A stretch of DNA of 18,238 nucleotides from the NCBI GenBank assembly GCA_964610175.1, contig CAZSVE010000059.1, forward strand, positions 1-18,238, read 5' to 3'. The translations under genes were made by a program, and so were the position numbers. The notes under the pieces were generated by a model. It worked only from the letters and a program-made list of their open reading frames with translations, was not told where the DNA came from and made no database searches. The DNA comes from CAZSVE01 sp964610175 (lineage in GTDB: Bacteria > Pseudomonadota > Gammaproteobacteria > HK1). Below, one piece after another: positions 7,312 through 13,915 of the stretch. The stretch's first letter is position 1. Each line of letters opens with the position of its first letter.

Positions 7312-7626
7312 ATGGCCAATATATCGGAAAGACCTGCCGTATGTGTGATGGACCTGAAGACGAGATCGAATTCAGGCAAAGGGAGTCGTCTTTGTCAGAC
7401 TGGACACGATCGGGGTAAGGCTAATACAGGGGCGTATGGATCGCGGTTAATGCAGTTAAACGGCTCGCGAAATATTCCACCGGAAGAGCGATGGCAAGCT
7501 ATCGCAGTGATGGCCTATCACCTTGCCAGAAGGCGCGGCTTTGTTGGTAAACCTGTTAAATACTGGCTCGCGGCAGAGGCAAAAGTCGATGCGGAACTGG
7601 CGATACAACGATCAACTATCATATAG
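7312..7626 (+). CDS. DUF2934-like small protein, 104 aa
   Basis: The function is unknown. The N-terminal half (1-55) is low in recognisable structure and rich in Arg, Lys, Ser and Gly. The C-terminal part (about 57-97, from PPEERWQAIAVMAYHLARRR to WLAAEAKVDAEL) looks like DUF2934, a small helical domain with ERW, RGF and a WxxAE motif. The same module forms the N-terminus of the fusion protein at 8309, with ERW, AY, RGF, W and AE conserved in register. The ATG at 7312 is chosen because GGGGAGG lies about 8 bases upstream; a GTG at 7234 would extend the frame but has no such site. It lies 63 bases before the phasin gene on the same strand and is probably cotranscribed with it. This suggests a role at PHA granules or in their control, which is inference. 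Confidence 0.7.
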   Translation: MANISERPAVCVMDLKTRSNSGKGSRLCQTGHDRGKANTGAYGSRLMQLNGSRNIPPEERWQAIAVMAYHLARRRGFVGKPVKYWLAAEAKVDAELAIQRSTII

Positions 7627-7633
7627 TAGGCAA

Positions 7634-7645
7634 GTAAGCGCTTAC
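7634..7645. promoter_or_regulatory. 12-bp perfect palindrome upstream of the first phasin gene
   Basis: GTAAGCGCTTAC is fully self-complementary, lies between the DUF2934 stop and the phasin start, and is 44 bases before the phasin ATG. It could be a regulator half-site pair. No promoter could be assigned with confidence. Confidence 0.35.
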
Positions 7646-7689
7646 GCAAGTTTTGGTCAATAGTAATTTTATAAAGATGGAGTAACCCT

Positions 7690-8175
7690 ATGGCAACTGC
7701 ACAATCCAAAGACAGCAACATATCCGGACCATTCGATTTCGCCAAGATCATGGCGGACTTGGAACCGAACAAGATGGTGGAACAATTCAACAAGATCCTT
7801 CAGGACTATAAAGTCCCGGGTGTCGATACGGCGGCGATATTGGAAAGCAGCCGTAAAAACATCGAGGCCCTGGTGGCCGCGAATCGTCAGGCAGTAGAAG
7901 GACTGCAATCCGTGGTAAGTCGGCAGGGGGAGATTCTGCGCGAAACCGCTAACGAAACGGCTTCGGCCTTGAAGCAATTGTCGTCCGGAGGAAATCCGGC
8001 GGATGTGGTGTCCAAGCAGATGGAACTCATCAATCCTGCTTTCGAACGAGTATTGGCCAATGCCCGCGAACTGGCGGAAATGGTGCAAAAATCCAATACG
8101 GACGCCTTTGAAACCATCAAAAAGCGGTTTGAGGAAAGTATGTCCGAGTTCAAGGCGATAGCCAAGCAAAAGTAG
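7690..8175 (+). CDS. phasin family protein, 161 aa
   Basis: Phasins are amphipathic, largely helical proteins that coat intracellular polyhydroxyalkanoate granules and control their number and size. The protein shows typical phasin-family features: a DFAKIMADLEPNKMVEQFNK start, the IEALVAANRQAVEGLQSV helix (about 58-75), long heptad-like helices, and the C-terminal segment ending FEESMSEFKAIAKQK. There is no signal peptide, no transmembrane segment and no cysteine. Length is normal for the family. GGAG lies about 9 bases upstream of the ATG. It is homologous along its length to residues 78-221 of the protein at 8309, so the two are paralogues. The gene sits between the separate DUF2934 gene and the DUF2934-phasin fusion, all on the plus strand. 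The specific phasin subtype is not resolved. Confidence 0.88.
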   Translation: MATAQSKDSNISGPFDFAKIMADLEPNKMVEQFNKILQDYKVPGVDTAAILESSRKNIEALVAANRQAVEGLQSVVSRQGEILRETANETASALKQLSSGGNPADVVSKQMELINPAFERVLANARELAEMVQKSNTDAFETIKKRFEESMSEFKAIAKQK

Positions 8176-8234
8176 CAGGAGTCGTAAAGCCTGCCTTAAG
8201 CGGCTCGGGAAGGCCGTAACAGGAATCAAGTCAG

Positions 8235-8262
8235 GTGAGTATTAGGAATCCTGAATACTTAC
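8235..8262. other. hairpin between the two phasin genes
   Basis: GTGAGTATTAGGA pairs with TCCTGAATACTTAC with a one-base bulge and one G:U pair. It lies 59 bases beyond the first phasin stop and 46 bases before the fusion gene start. No T-run follows. It may be an operator, or an RNA element separating expression of the two phasins. Confidence 0.45.
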
Positions 8263-8308
8263 GAAAACCACGATATGCGAGAGAAACCACAATAATGAAG
8301 GGAGAAAT

Positions 8309-8989
8309 ATGGTAACCCGTAAAGATGAAGCCGCCTCCGGGAAAGAGGCCGCGGGCCGTATGTCGGTTCAGGAAGTGGAAGCAGCTTCGCAAAAAAAGGC
8401 TGTTTCACCCCTGGAGCGGTGGGCGATGACGGCGGAAGCAGCTTACTATCGTGCGCAAAAGCGGGGATTCATCGGTGGGAACCCGATGGACGATTGGATG
8501 GAGGCAGAGAAGGAGATTGATGCTGCATATATCGTTGATTATGGCAGGATAATGACATTACTGGATCCGTCGGAGATGATGGAGCAATTTGGTAAGGTCT
8601 TCAATGGAGCAGTAGGTCAGCCTAATCTGCATCTGAACGAGGCTTTGGAGAAACAGCGTGACAATGTCGAGGCATTGGCTCGTGCCAATAAGCGCATTTT
8701 TGACGATGCCCGGGAAATGATGGAACGCCAAACGCAGATGTTCAGGAATATGATGGGCCAGGTAATTTCCCCGATGGAGCGCAAGGTCAAATCAACGTCG
8801 TCAAGGACAACTGTCCAACAGGCCGAATTGATTCACTTGGGTGTGGAGAAAAGCCTGGATAGCATGCGAGAGACTGCCGAGTCCATTGCAAAAGCCAATA
8901 TGGAAGTATTCGATACCGCCAAGCAACGGATAGAGGAAAGCATGTCTACTTTCAAGCAGTTGGCACAAAAGCTCGCTTCAGGAAAATAG
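8309..8989 (+). CDS. DUF2934-phasin fusion protein, 226 aa
   Basis: A probable PHA granule-associated protein with an extra N-terminal module. Residues 1-33 are a charged lead. Residues about 34-73 match DUF2934 (PLERW, RGFIGG, WMEAEKEIDAAY), and residues about 78-221 are a phasin domain. Shared with the phasin at 7690 are the start DYGRIMTLLDPSEMMEQFGK, the NVEALARANKRIF helix and the ending IEESMSTFKQLAQK. At 226 residues it is longer than a simple phasin because of the fused domain and about 20 extra residues in the centre. The ATG at 8309 has GGGAG about 6 bases upstream. It has its own leader of 133 bases after the first phasin, containing a hairpin. The separate DUF2934 gene upstream suggests the two domains work together. 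Confidence 0.85.
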   Translation: MVTRKDEAASGKEAAGRMSVQEVEAASQKKAVSPLERWAMTAEAAYYRAQKRGFIGGNPMDDWMEAEKEIDAAYIVDYGRIMTLLDPSEMMEQFGKVFNGAVGQPNLHLNEALEKQRDNVEALARANKRIFDDAREMMERQTQMFRNMMGQVISPMERKVKSTSSRTTVQQAELIHLGVEKSLDSMRETAESIAKANMEVFDTAKQRIEESMSTFKQLAQKLASGK

Positions 8990-9125
8990 CGTCAGGTATT
9001 ATCGAATCGCTAGCTGCCGAATGAATCCCAATCCTGATCGCGATAGTATTCGAGGCGTTTAAGCACTGAAATACCCGAATTCGTGATCCTCCTACAGCAT
9101 GACTTGAAAATGGACTAATTACCGT

Positions 9126-9208
9126 CGCCGCAGAGAAGTAAATACCGCCGAGACAGTGTCGCAAAAACCTTTCTGTGATTCTTGTGCGTATTTTACGTCT
9201 CTGCGGCG
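9126..9208. repeat. 17-bp inverted repeat with 49-base spacer just upstream of yajC
   Basis: The left arm CGCCGCAGAGAAGTAAA (9126-9142) and right arm TTTACGTCTCTGCGGCG (9192-9208) pair at 16 of 17 positions. The element ends 34 bases before the yajC start. A possible extended -10 element (TGGTATACA, 9221-9229) lies between it and the gene, so the right arm falls where a -35 element would be. It could be a tiny non-autonomous element or a regulatory stem. Confidence 0.6.
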
Positions 9209-9242
9209 CGATGTTTTCTATGGTATACAGATTCTAACCATT

Positions 9243-9617
9243 ATGAATTTTTTTGTAGAAGTTGCCCACGCCGAATCGGCACCTGCTGGTGTACAGCCAG
9301 AAACCGGTTTCATGACGTTCATACCCCTGATTGTCCTTTTTGCCCTCCTTTGGTTCTTGCTAATCCGCCCCCAACAGAAACGCGCCAAGGAACATCGAAA
9401 CATGGTCAATGCATTGTCCCAGGACGATGAAGTCGTTACCAGCGGCGGAATCCTTGGACGTATCATACGTCTCGATGATAACTTCGTTACATTGGAAGTA
9501 GCCGAGAGTATCGATGTGACGGTGCAACGGCACGCTATTACCTCCTTGATGCCCAAGGGAACCATCAAAACCGAGAGAAAAAATGACGGCAATGGCAAGG
9601 GGAAAGACAAACACTGA
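9243..9617 (+). CDS. yajC: preprotein translocase subunit YajC, 124 aa
   Basis: Small inner-membrane protein that associates with SecDF and the SecYEG translocon. A short periplasmic-side N-terminus (1-22) is followed by one transmembrane helix (about 23-41, FMTFIPLIVLFALLWFLLI). The hallmark IRPQQKRAKEH comes next (41-51), then the cytoplasmic domain with DEVVTSGGILGRI (62-74). The C-terminus is a charged KNDGNGKGKDKH tail. Length matches the family (about 110). The ATG at 9243 gives the usual YajC start; a longer frame from 9156 is possible but would run through the inverted repeat and has no ribosome binding site. It is the first gene of yajC-secD-secF. The tgt gene usually found upstream is absent here; the phasin fusion lies upstream instead. 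Confidence 0.95.
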   Translation: MNFFVEVAHAESAPAGVQPETGFMTFIPLIVLFALLWFLLIRPQQKRAKEHRNMVNALSQDDEVVTSGGILGRIIRLDDNFVTLEVAESIDVTVQRHAITSLMPKGTIKTERKNDGNGKGKDKH

Positions 9618-9673
9618 GGAATGAGTGAAACGGAAACAAGAGATCTGGTGCCCACGGAAAAACCTCCCTGATT

Positions 9674-11533
9674 GTGTTCAACCAATATCCCCTCTGGAAA
9701 AACCTGCTTATTGCCGGTGCTCTTCTTGTGGTTGGGTTCTTCGCTATCCCCAATATCTACGGGGAAGACCCTGCGATACAGATACTTGCCACCCGCGGCT
9801 CCGTTATCGATTCGGAGCTAGAGAAAAACATCCGGTCAACCTTGCAGGAGGCTGGTATCGTTCCCCGACATATCCAATGGGATTCGAAACGGCTGCTTGT
9901 GCGCTTTACCGACACCGAAATCCAACTTCGTGCTCAGGACATCGTGCGCGATATCTTGGGAAAAGGGTATGTCGTAGCCTTGAACCTCGCTCCCTCGGCT
10001 CCCCAATGGTTGACTGATCTCGGTATGTTGCCGATGTACTTGGGGCTTGATTTGCGAGGTGGCGTGCACTTCCTCATGGAAGTGGATGTCGATGCCGCGG
10101 TGCGCCAGGCCGAAGAGCGTTACGTGAATGAATTGAAAGCGATGTTTCGGAAGGAGAAACTTCGTTATCGCACGGTTGCACGTATCGGCCATCAGGGTAT
10201 CGTGGCGGATTTTCGTAATGCCATCGTGCGAGATCGGGCCTACCATCGAGTCCGCAAGGAATTTCAGGATTTCACTACTGAAAAGCGGGAAGTAGATGGC
10301 AGATTCCAGCTTATCTCGAGGTTGAGTGAAACTGCGGTTGGCAAAATAAAGCGTTTTGCATTACAGCAGAATATCACCACGCTGCGTAATCGCGTCAATG
10401 AGCTCGGAGTGGCCGAACCCTTGATCCAACAACAGGGTAAAGACCGTATCGTCGTCCAATTGCCGGGGGTTCAGGATACTGCCCGCGCCAAGGATATCCT
10501 GGGTGCGACGGCAACCCTGGAATTTCGTGCCGTTCACGAGGGGGATGCCATATCTGCTCGCAACTCTGGGCGTATTCCTCTGGGTGCCAAGCTATATCCC
10601 ATGCGACAGGGCGGACATATTCTTCTGAAGCGGCAAGTAATTCTTACCGGGGAGCACATCACCAACGCGGCTTCCGGTATCGATCAGGAATCCGGCAGCC
10701 CGGATGTTAATATCACCCTCGATAGCCATGGTGGGAAAATCATGGATGCCCATACCAAGGAAAATATCGGTAGACGGATGGCAGTCGTATTCATCGAAAA
10801 CAAGGTTGAAACCCAACGGGTCGATGGTGAGGCTATCCGCAAGAGGCATACCCTTGCGGAAGTGATCAACGCAGCCGTAATCCAAGGTAGGTTCAGTAGC
10901 CGGTTCCATATCACGGGCCTCGATAGTACCGAAGAGGCCAGAAATTTGGCGCTTCTTCTGCGGGCAGGTGCCCTCGCGGCTCCCATCGATATCGTAGAAG
11001 AGCGGACCGTGGGTCCAAGCCTCGGCAAAGAAAATATTGCCATGGGATTTCGATCCGTGGTTATCGGTTTTTGCCTGGTACTCGTGTTCATGGCGCTCTA
11101 CTACCGGGTATTCGGGCTTGTGGCCGATATAGCACTTGCCCTGAATCTCGTGATGATCGTCGGCATCTTGTCCATGCTCCAGGCAACCCTGACACTACCC
11201 GGCATAGCGGGTATCGTGTTGACCACCGGCATGGCCGTGGATGCCAACGTGCTGATTTTCGAACGCATCCGAGAAGAACTGAGAAATGGTAATACGCCGC
11301 AAGCCAGCATCTATGCCGGTTATGAGAAGGCATTTTCCACCATTGCCGACGCCAACATCACCACCCTCATTGCCTCTGTCGTATTATTCGGTTTCGGTAC
11401 CGGACCAATCAAGGGATTTGCCATTACCCTTTCCATTGGCATCGTGACTTCCATGTTTACCGCTATCCTGGGGACGCGCGCTGTTGTCAATCTTATCTAT
11501 GGCGGCAGGAAAATTGCCATGCTGGGTATATAG
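9674..11533 (+). CDS. secD: protein translocase subunit SecD, 619 aa
   Basis: RND-like inner-membrane component that, with SecF, uses the proton-motive force to help preproteins leave SecYEG on the periplasmic side. The N-terminal helix (about 7-25) leads to the conserved NIYGEDPAIQI. The D1 motif LGLDLRGGVHF (123-133) follows, then the large periplasmic domain with NRVNELGVAEPLIQQQGKDR. Five more membrane helices begin near residue 456 and include GMAVDANVLIFERIREEL, whose Asp523 is the likely proton-relay residue. Length is typical for gammaproteobacterial SecD. The start is GTG at 9674, chosen because it gives the family N-terminus (MxNxYPLWK) and no ATG is available in frame; the ribosome binding site is weak. 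It begins 56 bases after yajC. It is separated from secF by an unusually long 261-base gap containing repeats. Confidence 0.96.
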   Translation: MFNQYPLWKNLLIAGALLVVGFFAIPNIYGEDPAIQILATRGSVIDSELEKNIRSTLQEAGIVPRHIQWDSKRLLVRFTDTEIQLRAQDIVRDILGKGYVVALNLAPSAPQWLTDLGMLPMYLGLDLRGGVHFLMEVDVDAAVRQAEERYVNELKAMFRKEKLRYRTVARIGHQGIVADFRNAIVRDRAYHRVRKEFQDFTTEKREVDGRFQLISRLSETAVGKIKRFALQQNITTLRNRVNELGVAEPLIQQQGKDRIVVQLPGVQDTARAKDILGATATLEFRAVHEGDAISARNSGRIPLGAKLYPMRQGGHILLKRQVILTGEHITNAASGIDQESGSPDVNITLDSHGGKIMDAHTKENIGRRMAVVFIENKVETQRVDGEAIRKRHTLAEVINAAVIQGRFSSRFHITGLDSTEEARNLALLLRAGALAAPIDIVEERTVGPSLGKENIAMGFRSVVIGFCLVLVFMALYYRVFGLVADIALALNLVMIVGILSMLQATLTLPGIAGIVLTTGMAVDANVLIFERIREELRNGNTPQASIYAGYEKAFSTIADANITTLIASVVLFGFGTGPIKGFAITLSIGIVTSMFTAILGTRAVVNLIYGGRKIAMLGI

Positions 11534-11621
11534 GTATCGGAAAAACAAAAATCCCGAGAAAATCGGTATATATGCCAAGACCCATCCCGCTTCGGTCTTG
11601 GCACGAAGCGCTGACATATTC
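11534..11621 (+). repeat. dispersed repeat family 2, copy 1
   Basis: It starts immediately after the secD stop codon. It shares GTATCGGAAAAAC, AATCGGTA, GCTTCGGTCTTGGC, CGAAGC and GACA in the same order and spacing with 12887-12971, with a 2-base length difference. Together with the adjacent inverted family 1 copy it fills most of the secD-secF gap. Confidence 0.6.
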
Positions 11622-11628
11622 AATCTCA

Positions 11629-11732
11629 CTCGCGAAGCTTTACCTCGAACCGACAAAGCATGATCCGAGCATCGGTAAAGAAAAGCTGACGTTTCGTAAA
11701 ACTGGACTCATTTGCGAAGTTGAGCGGGAAAT
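11629..11732 (-). repeat. dispersed repeat family 1, copy 2 (inverted)
   Basis: Read on the minus strand it begins ATTTCCCGCTCAACTTCGCA and ends AAGCTTCGCGAG. It is very similar over 104 bases to 13654-13756, sharing TTTTACGAAACG, TTTCTTTACCGATGCTCGGA and ATCGGTTCGAG-like blocks. It lies between secD and secF. Confidence 0.7.
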
Positions 11733-11794
11733 AAACAAAGTAATCATCGCCGTCATATCTTTTTGCACTTCACTGCCTGCTTCCGCTGCCCGAT

Positions 11795-12733
11795 ATGCAA
11801 CTTTTCAATAAAACCACTCGCATCGATTTCATGGGGCAACGCAAATATGCAGTGGTTTTCTCCACGGTTCTTATTGTGTTGTCATTGGTATCATTGGTTG
11901 TACGTGGAATCGATTTTGGCATCGATTTTACAGGAGGCACCATCGTAGAGATCGGTTACCCGGAACCCGTGGACCTTGGCACCATACGCGCGCGGTTGGA
12001 AAACATGGAGTTTTCCGGTGCGGTAGTACAACACTTCGGAACGACCCGTGATGTTCTGGTGCGGCTGCCACCACGCGGGGATATGGATAAGGCAACGCTT
12101 AGCAGTGAGGTGATTCAAGGACTCGAGGCCGAAGCAGGCGTCGAATTGGATTTGCGACGTGTCGAGTTCGTTGGCCCTCAAGTTGGCGAAGAACTTACCG
12201 AGCAGGGCGGACTTGCCATGTTGATTGCTCTTGGCGCAATACTAGTATACATAGCAATACGCTTCGAATATCGATTCGCCATCGGTTCGGTCTCCGCCCT
12301 GATCCATGACGTGATTATTACCCTGGGTTTCTTTTCGGTGTTTTCTCTGGAATTCGACCTTACCGTACTCGCTGCGGTATTGGCGGTAATCGGGTATTCC
12401 CTCAACGATACCATCGTAGTCTTTGATCGTATCCGTGAAAATTTCCGTAAGATCCGCAAGGGAACGCCTGCCGAGATCTTGAATGAATCCCTCAATCGAA
12501 CCCTGGCGCGTACCTTGATAACCTCACTGACGACCCTCCTTGTACTCACTACGCTATTCTTCCTCGGCGGAAAGCTAATCCACGGATTTTCCACCGCTCT
12601 CATCGTCGGCGTCTTTATCGGTACCTATTCTTCCATTTACGTCGCCAGTACGACGGTCCTGATGCTTGGGGTCAGCAAGGCGGATTTCATGCTGGTCCAA
12701 AAGGAAGGCGCCGAGCTGGATGCTCGACCGTAA
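11795..12733 (+). CDS. secF: protein translocase subunit SecF, 312 aa
   Basis: Inner-membrane partner of SecD in proton-driven preprotein export. The first membrane helix (about 19-37) is followed by the signature GIDFGIDFTGGT (38-49). A periplasmic domain comes next (to about 130, ending VEFVGPQVGEEL), then five further helices with VIGYSLNDTIVVFDRIREN, the SecF counterpart of the conserved SecD loop. Length is typical for SecF. The ATG at 11795 gives the family start (M-x-L-x-x-x-TxIDFMGxRK). No strong ribosome binding site precedes it, and the last bases before it are not recognisably part of a repeat. It is normally almost contiguous with secD; here the repeat-filled 261-base gap may uncouple translation. 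It ends 251 bases before the convergent lolB. Confidence 0.96.
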   Translation: MQLFNKTTRIDFMGQRKYAVVFSTVLIVLSLVSLVVRGIDFGIDFTGGTIVEIGYPEPVDLGTIRARLENMEFSGAVVQHFGTTRDVLVRLPPRGDMDKATLSSEVIQGLEAEAGVELDLRRVEFVGPQVGEELTEQGGLAMLIALGAILVYIAIRFEYRFAIGSVSALIHDVIITLGFFSVFSLEFDLTVLAAVLAVIGYSLNDTIVVFDRIRENFRKIRKGTPAEILNESLNRTLARTLITSLTTLLVLTTLFFLGGKLIHGFSTALIVGVFIGTYSSIYVASTTVLMLGVSKADFMLVQKEGAELDARP

Positions 12734-12747
12734 TCCATAGTAGATGC

Positions 12748-12765
12748 CTGGCGAAGCTTCGCTAG
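12748..12765. repeat. minimal palindrome CTGGCGAAGCTTCGCTAG
   Basis: It contains the perfect 12-bp palindrome GCGAAGCTTCGC. The same core recurs at 17391-17411, and the outer end of family 1 copies carries half of it (AAGCTTCGCTAG, AAGCTTCGCCAG). It may be a solo end of the family 1 repeat. Confidence 0.5.
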
Positions 12766-12886
12766 TCGGATTTCTATCGTTCTCCGGAGAAAAGAACCTT
12801 TCGAGCACGGTTTCGGCGGAAAAAGTCCAGACCCTTTGCGCATGGTTCGTGTATCGGGGAAACACGAAAGATGGCTTCATCTGGAT

Positions 12887-12971
12887 GTATCGGAAAAACG
12901 AAGGCCTCGATGGAATCGGTACGCTTGGTCCCACTCCGGCTTCGGTCTTGGCGCGAAGCACCGACACGTTC
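12887..12971 (+). repeat. dispersed repeat family 2, copy 2
   Basis: It aligns with 11534-11621 over its full length, identical at GTATCGGAAAAAC, AATCGGTA and GCTTCGGTCTTGGC. It lies just before the lolB 3' end in the secF-lolB gap. Confidence 0.6.
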
Positions 12972-12984
12972 TGGATTTTCGAAT

Positions 12985-13617
12985 CTAGGAGGGAGGTAAT
13001 CTCCACTTGCTGATTCGGATGTGCGCATCGAGCCTGGCATTCTCCATCTTCAGCCGGGTCGGTAGTTCGATATCTCCGACGCGCCGGTAACCAAGATACC
13101 GGATCACCCATCCGGATTGATGCAATTGTTTCAGTCTCCCACCGTTATCGATCTCCAATTCATCGGTGGGTGCATCCTCTCTGGGGCGTCCCAATATCCA
13201 ATCTCGCAATCCCTTCACCGGCAGGTGCCAACCCAGGGTATCGAACAGCAATGACTCCGGATCAGGGGCGAAAAATGTTCCTTGATCCGTGGTTTTAAGC
13301 AGCACCCCATCTGCTCCCCCCGCGATCTCGGCGGACCCCAAGGCCAGTGGTGCATTGAGGCGTATCCGATACTTATCGTCTCGCTGCCGCCAACGCATAC
13401 TGACGTTCCATGCGTCGTCATCCGTGCGGATCGCGATCCTCCCGATAGCCGACCATTCATCGAGTCCCGCAAGCCCCTGGTTTCGCCGCTGCCATGTGGT
13501 GTAAGGATCCACGACGTCCATCACGAGGGGTACGGGCGGCTTGGCGCAGGCCGCAAGTAGTATCAAAACAACAACTAAACTAAAATGCCGCGCGTAGTGG
13601 CTGGTGTCGGAGACCAT
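12985..13617 (-). CDS. lolB: outer-membrane lipoprotein receptor LolB, 210 aa
   Basis: LolB accepts lipoproteins from periplasmic LolA and inserts them into the inner leaflet of the outer membrane. The N-terminus is a lipoprotein signal: short polar lead, hydrophobic stretch 12-22 (FSLVVVLILLA) and lipobox LAAC with Cys24. The residue after Cys is Ala, consistent with outer-membrane sorting. The mature part shows the LolB pattern: EWSAIGRIAIRTDDDAWNVS, a beta-rich core with NAPLALGSAEI, then LGWHLPVKGLRDWILGRP, and the C-terminal GDIELPTRLKMENARLDAHI. Length is normal. The ATG at 13617 is the only start giving a full signal; its ribosome binding site is poor. The usual gammaproteobacterial neighbour ispE is not adjacent. 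It is convergent with secF and divergent from the acyl-CoA ligase. Confidence 0.88.
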   Translation of the reverse strand: MVSDTSHYARHFSLVVVLILLAACAKPPVPLVMDVVDPYTTWQRRNQGLAGLDEWSAIGRIAIRTDDDAWNVSMRWRQRDDKYRIRLNAPLALGSAEIAGGADGVLLKTTDQGTFFAPDPESLLFDTLGWHLPVKGLRDWILGRPREDAPTDELEIDNGGRLKQLHQSGWVIRYLGYRRVGDIELPTRLKMENARLDAHIRISKWRLPPS

Positions 13618-13653
13618 CGAATCTTTGCATCCAATAAATTGAATATCTGTTTT

Positions 13654-13756
13654 ATTTCCCGCTCAGCTTCGCAAGTGAGTCGAATTTTACGAAACGCCAG
13701 TTTTCTTTACCGATGCTCGGATCACGCTTCATCGGTTCGAGCACAAGCTTCGCTAG
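13654..13756 (+). repeat. dispersed repeat family 1, copy 3
   Basis: A 103-base element starting ATTTCCCGCTCAGCTTCGCA and ending AAGCTTCGCTAG. It is the best-preserved reference copy in the window, nearly identical to the reverse complement of 11629-11732 and followed 6 bases later by a second tandem copy. Confidence 0.75.
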
Positions 13757-13762
13757 TTGTTC

Positions 13763-13866
13763 ATTTCCCGCTCATCTTCGCAAACGAGTCGGGTTTTATG
13801 AAACGCTGATTTTGCGCTACTACTACCGAATCACGTTTCATCGGTTCAAGGAGAAGCTTCGCCAGG
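13763..13866 (+). repeat. dispersed repeat family 1, copy 4 (tandem)
   Basis: It starts ATTTCCCGCTCATCTTCGCA and ends AAGCTTCGCCAGGG. The centre is more diverged than in copy 3, but the ATCACGTTTCATCGGTTC block is kept. It is a direct tandem of copy 3 with a 6-base junction. Confidence 0.72.
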
Positions 13867-13915
13867 GATTATAACCCCGAGTTTCCCTTCAGTTCCTTTA
13901 TACGGAGATCGAGAT

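Larger units (their letters stand above)
12734..12984. other. convergent intergenic region between secF and lolB, with repeats
   Basis: No gene is visible. It holds a GCGAAGCTTCGC palindrome (12748-12765) and a full copy of family 2 (12887-12971). The beginning of that repeat is echoed 36 bases earlier (GTATCGGGGAAACACGAAAG at 12851). No T-rich terminator for either convergent gene could be identified. Confidence 0.5.
13618..13915. promoter_or_regulatory. divergent region between lolB and the acyl-CoA ligase, mostly repeat DNA
   Basis: Of 298 bases, about 207 are two head-to-tail copies of family 1 (13654-13756 and 13763-13866). Promoters for lolB and for the ligase must lie in the remaining flanks or inside the repeats. 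No clear promoter motif is seen. GGAG at about 13903 is the ribosome binding site for the ligase. Confidence 0.5.

Noticed and set aside
12575..13111. 178-codon minus-strand frame beyond the lolB end
   Set aside because: It overlaps lolB in another frame and owes its middle to the family 2 repeat; a similar ALRAKTEAG-like translation appears at 11384-11656 only because the repeat recurs.
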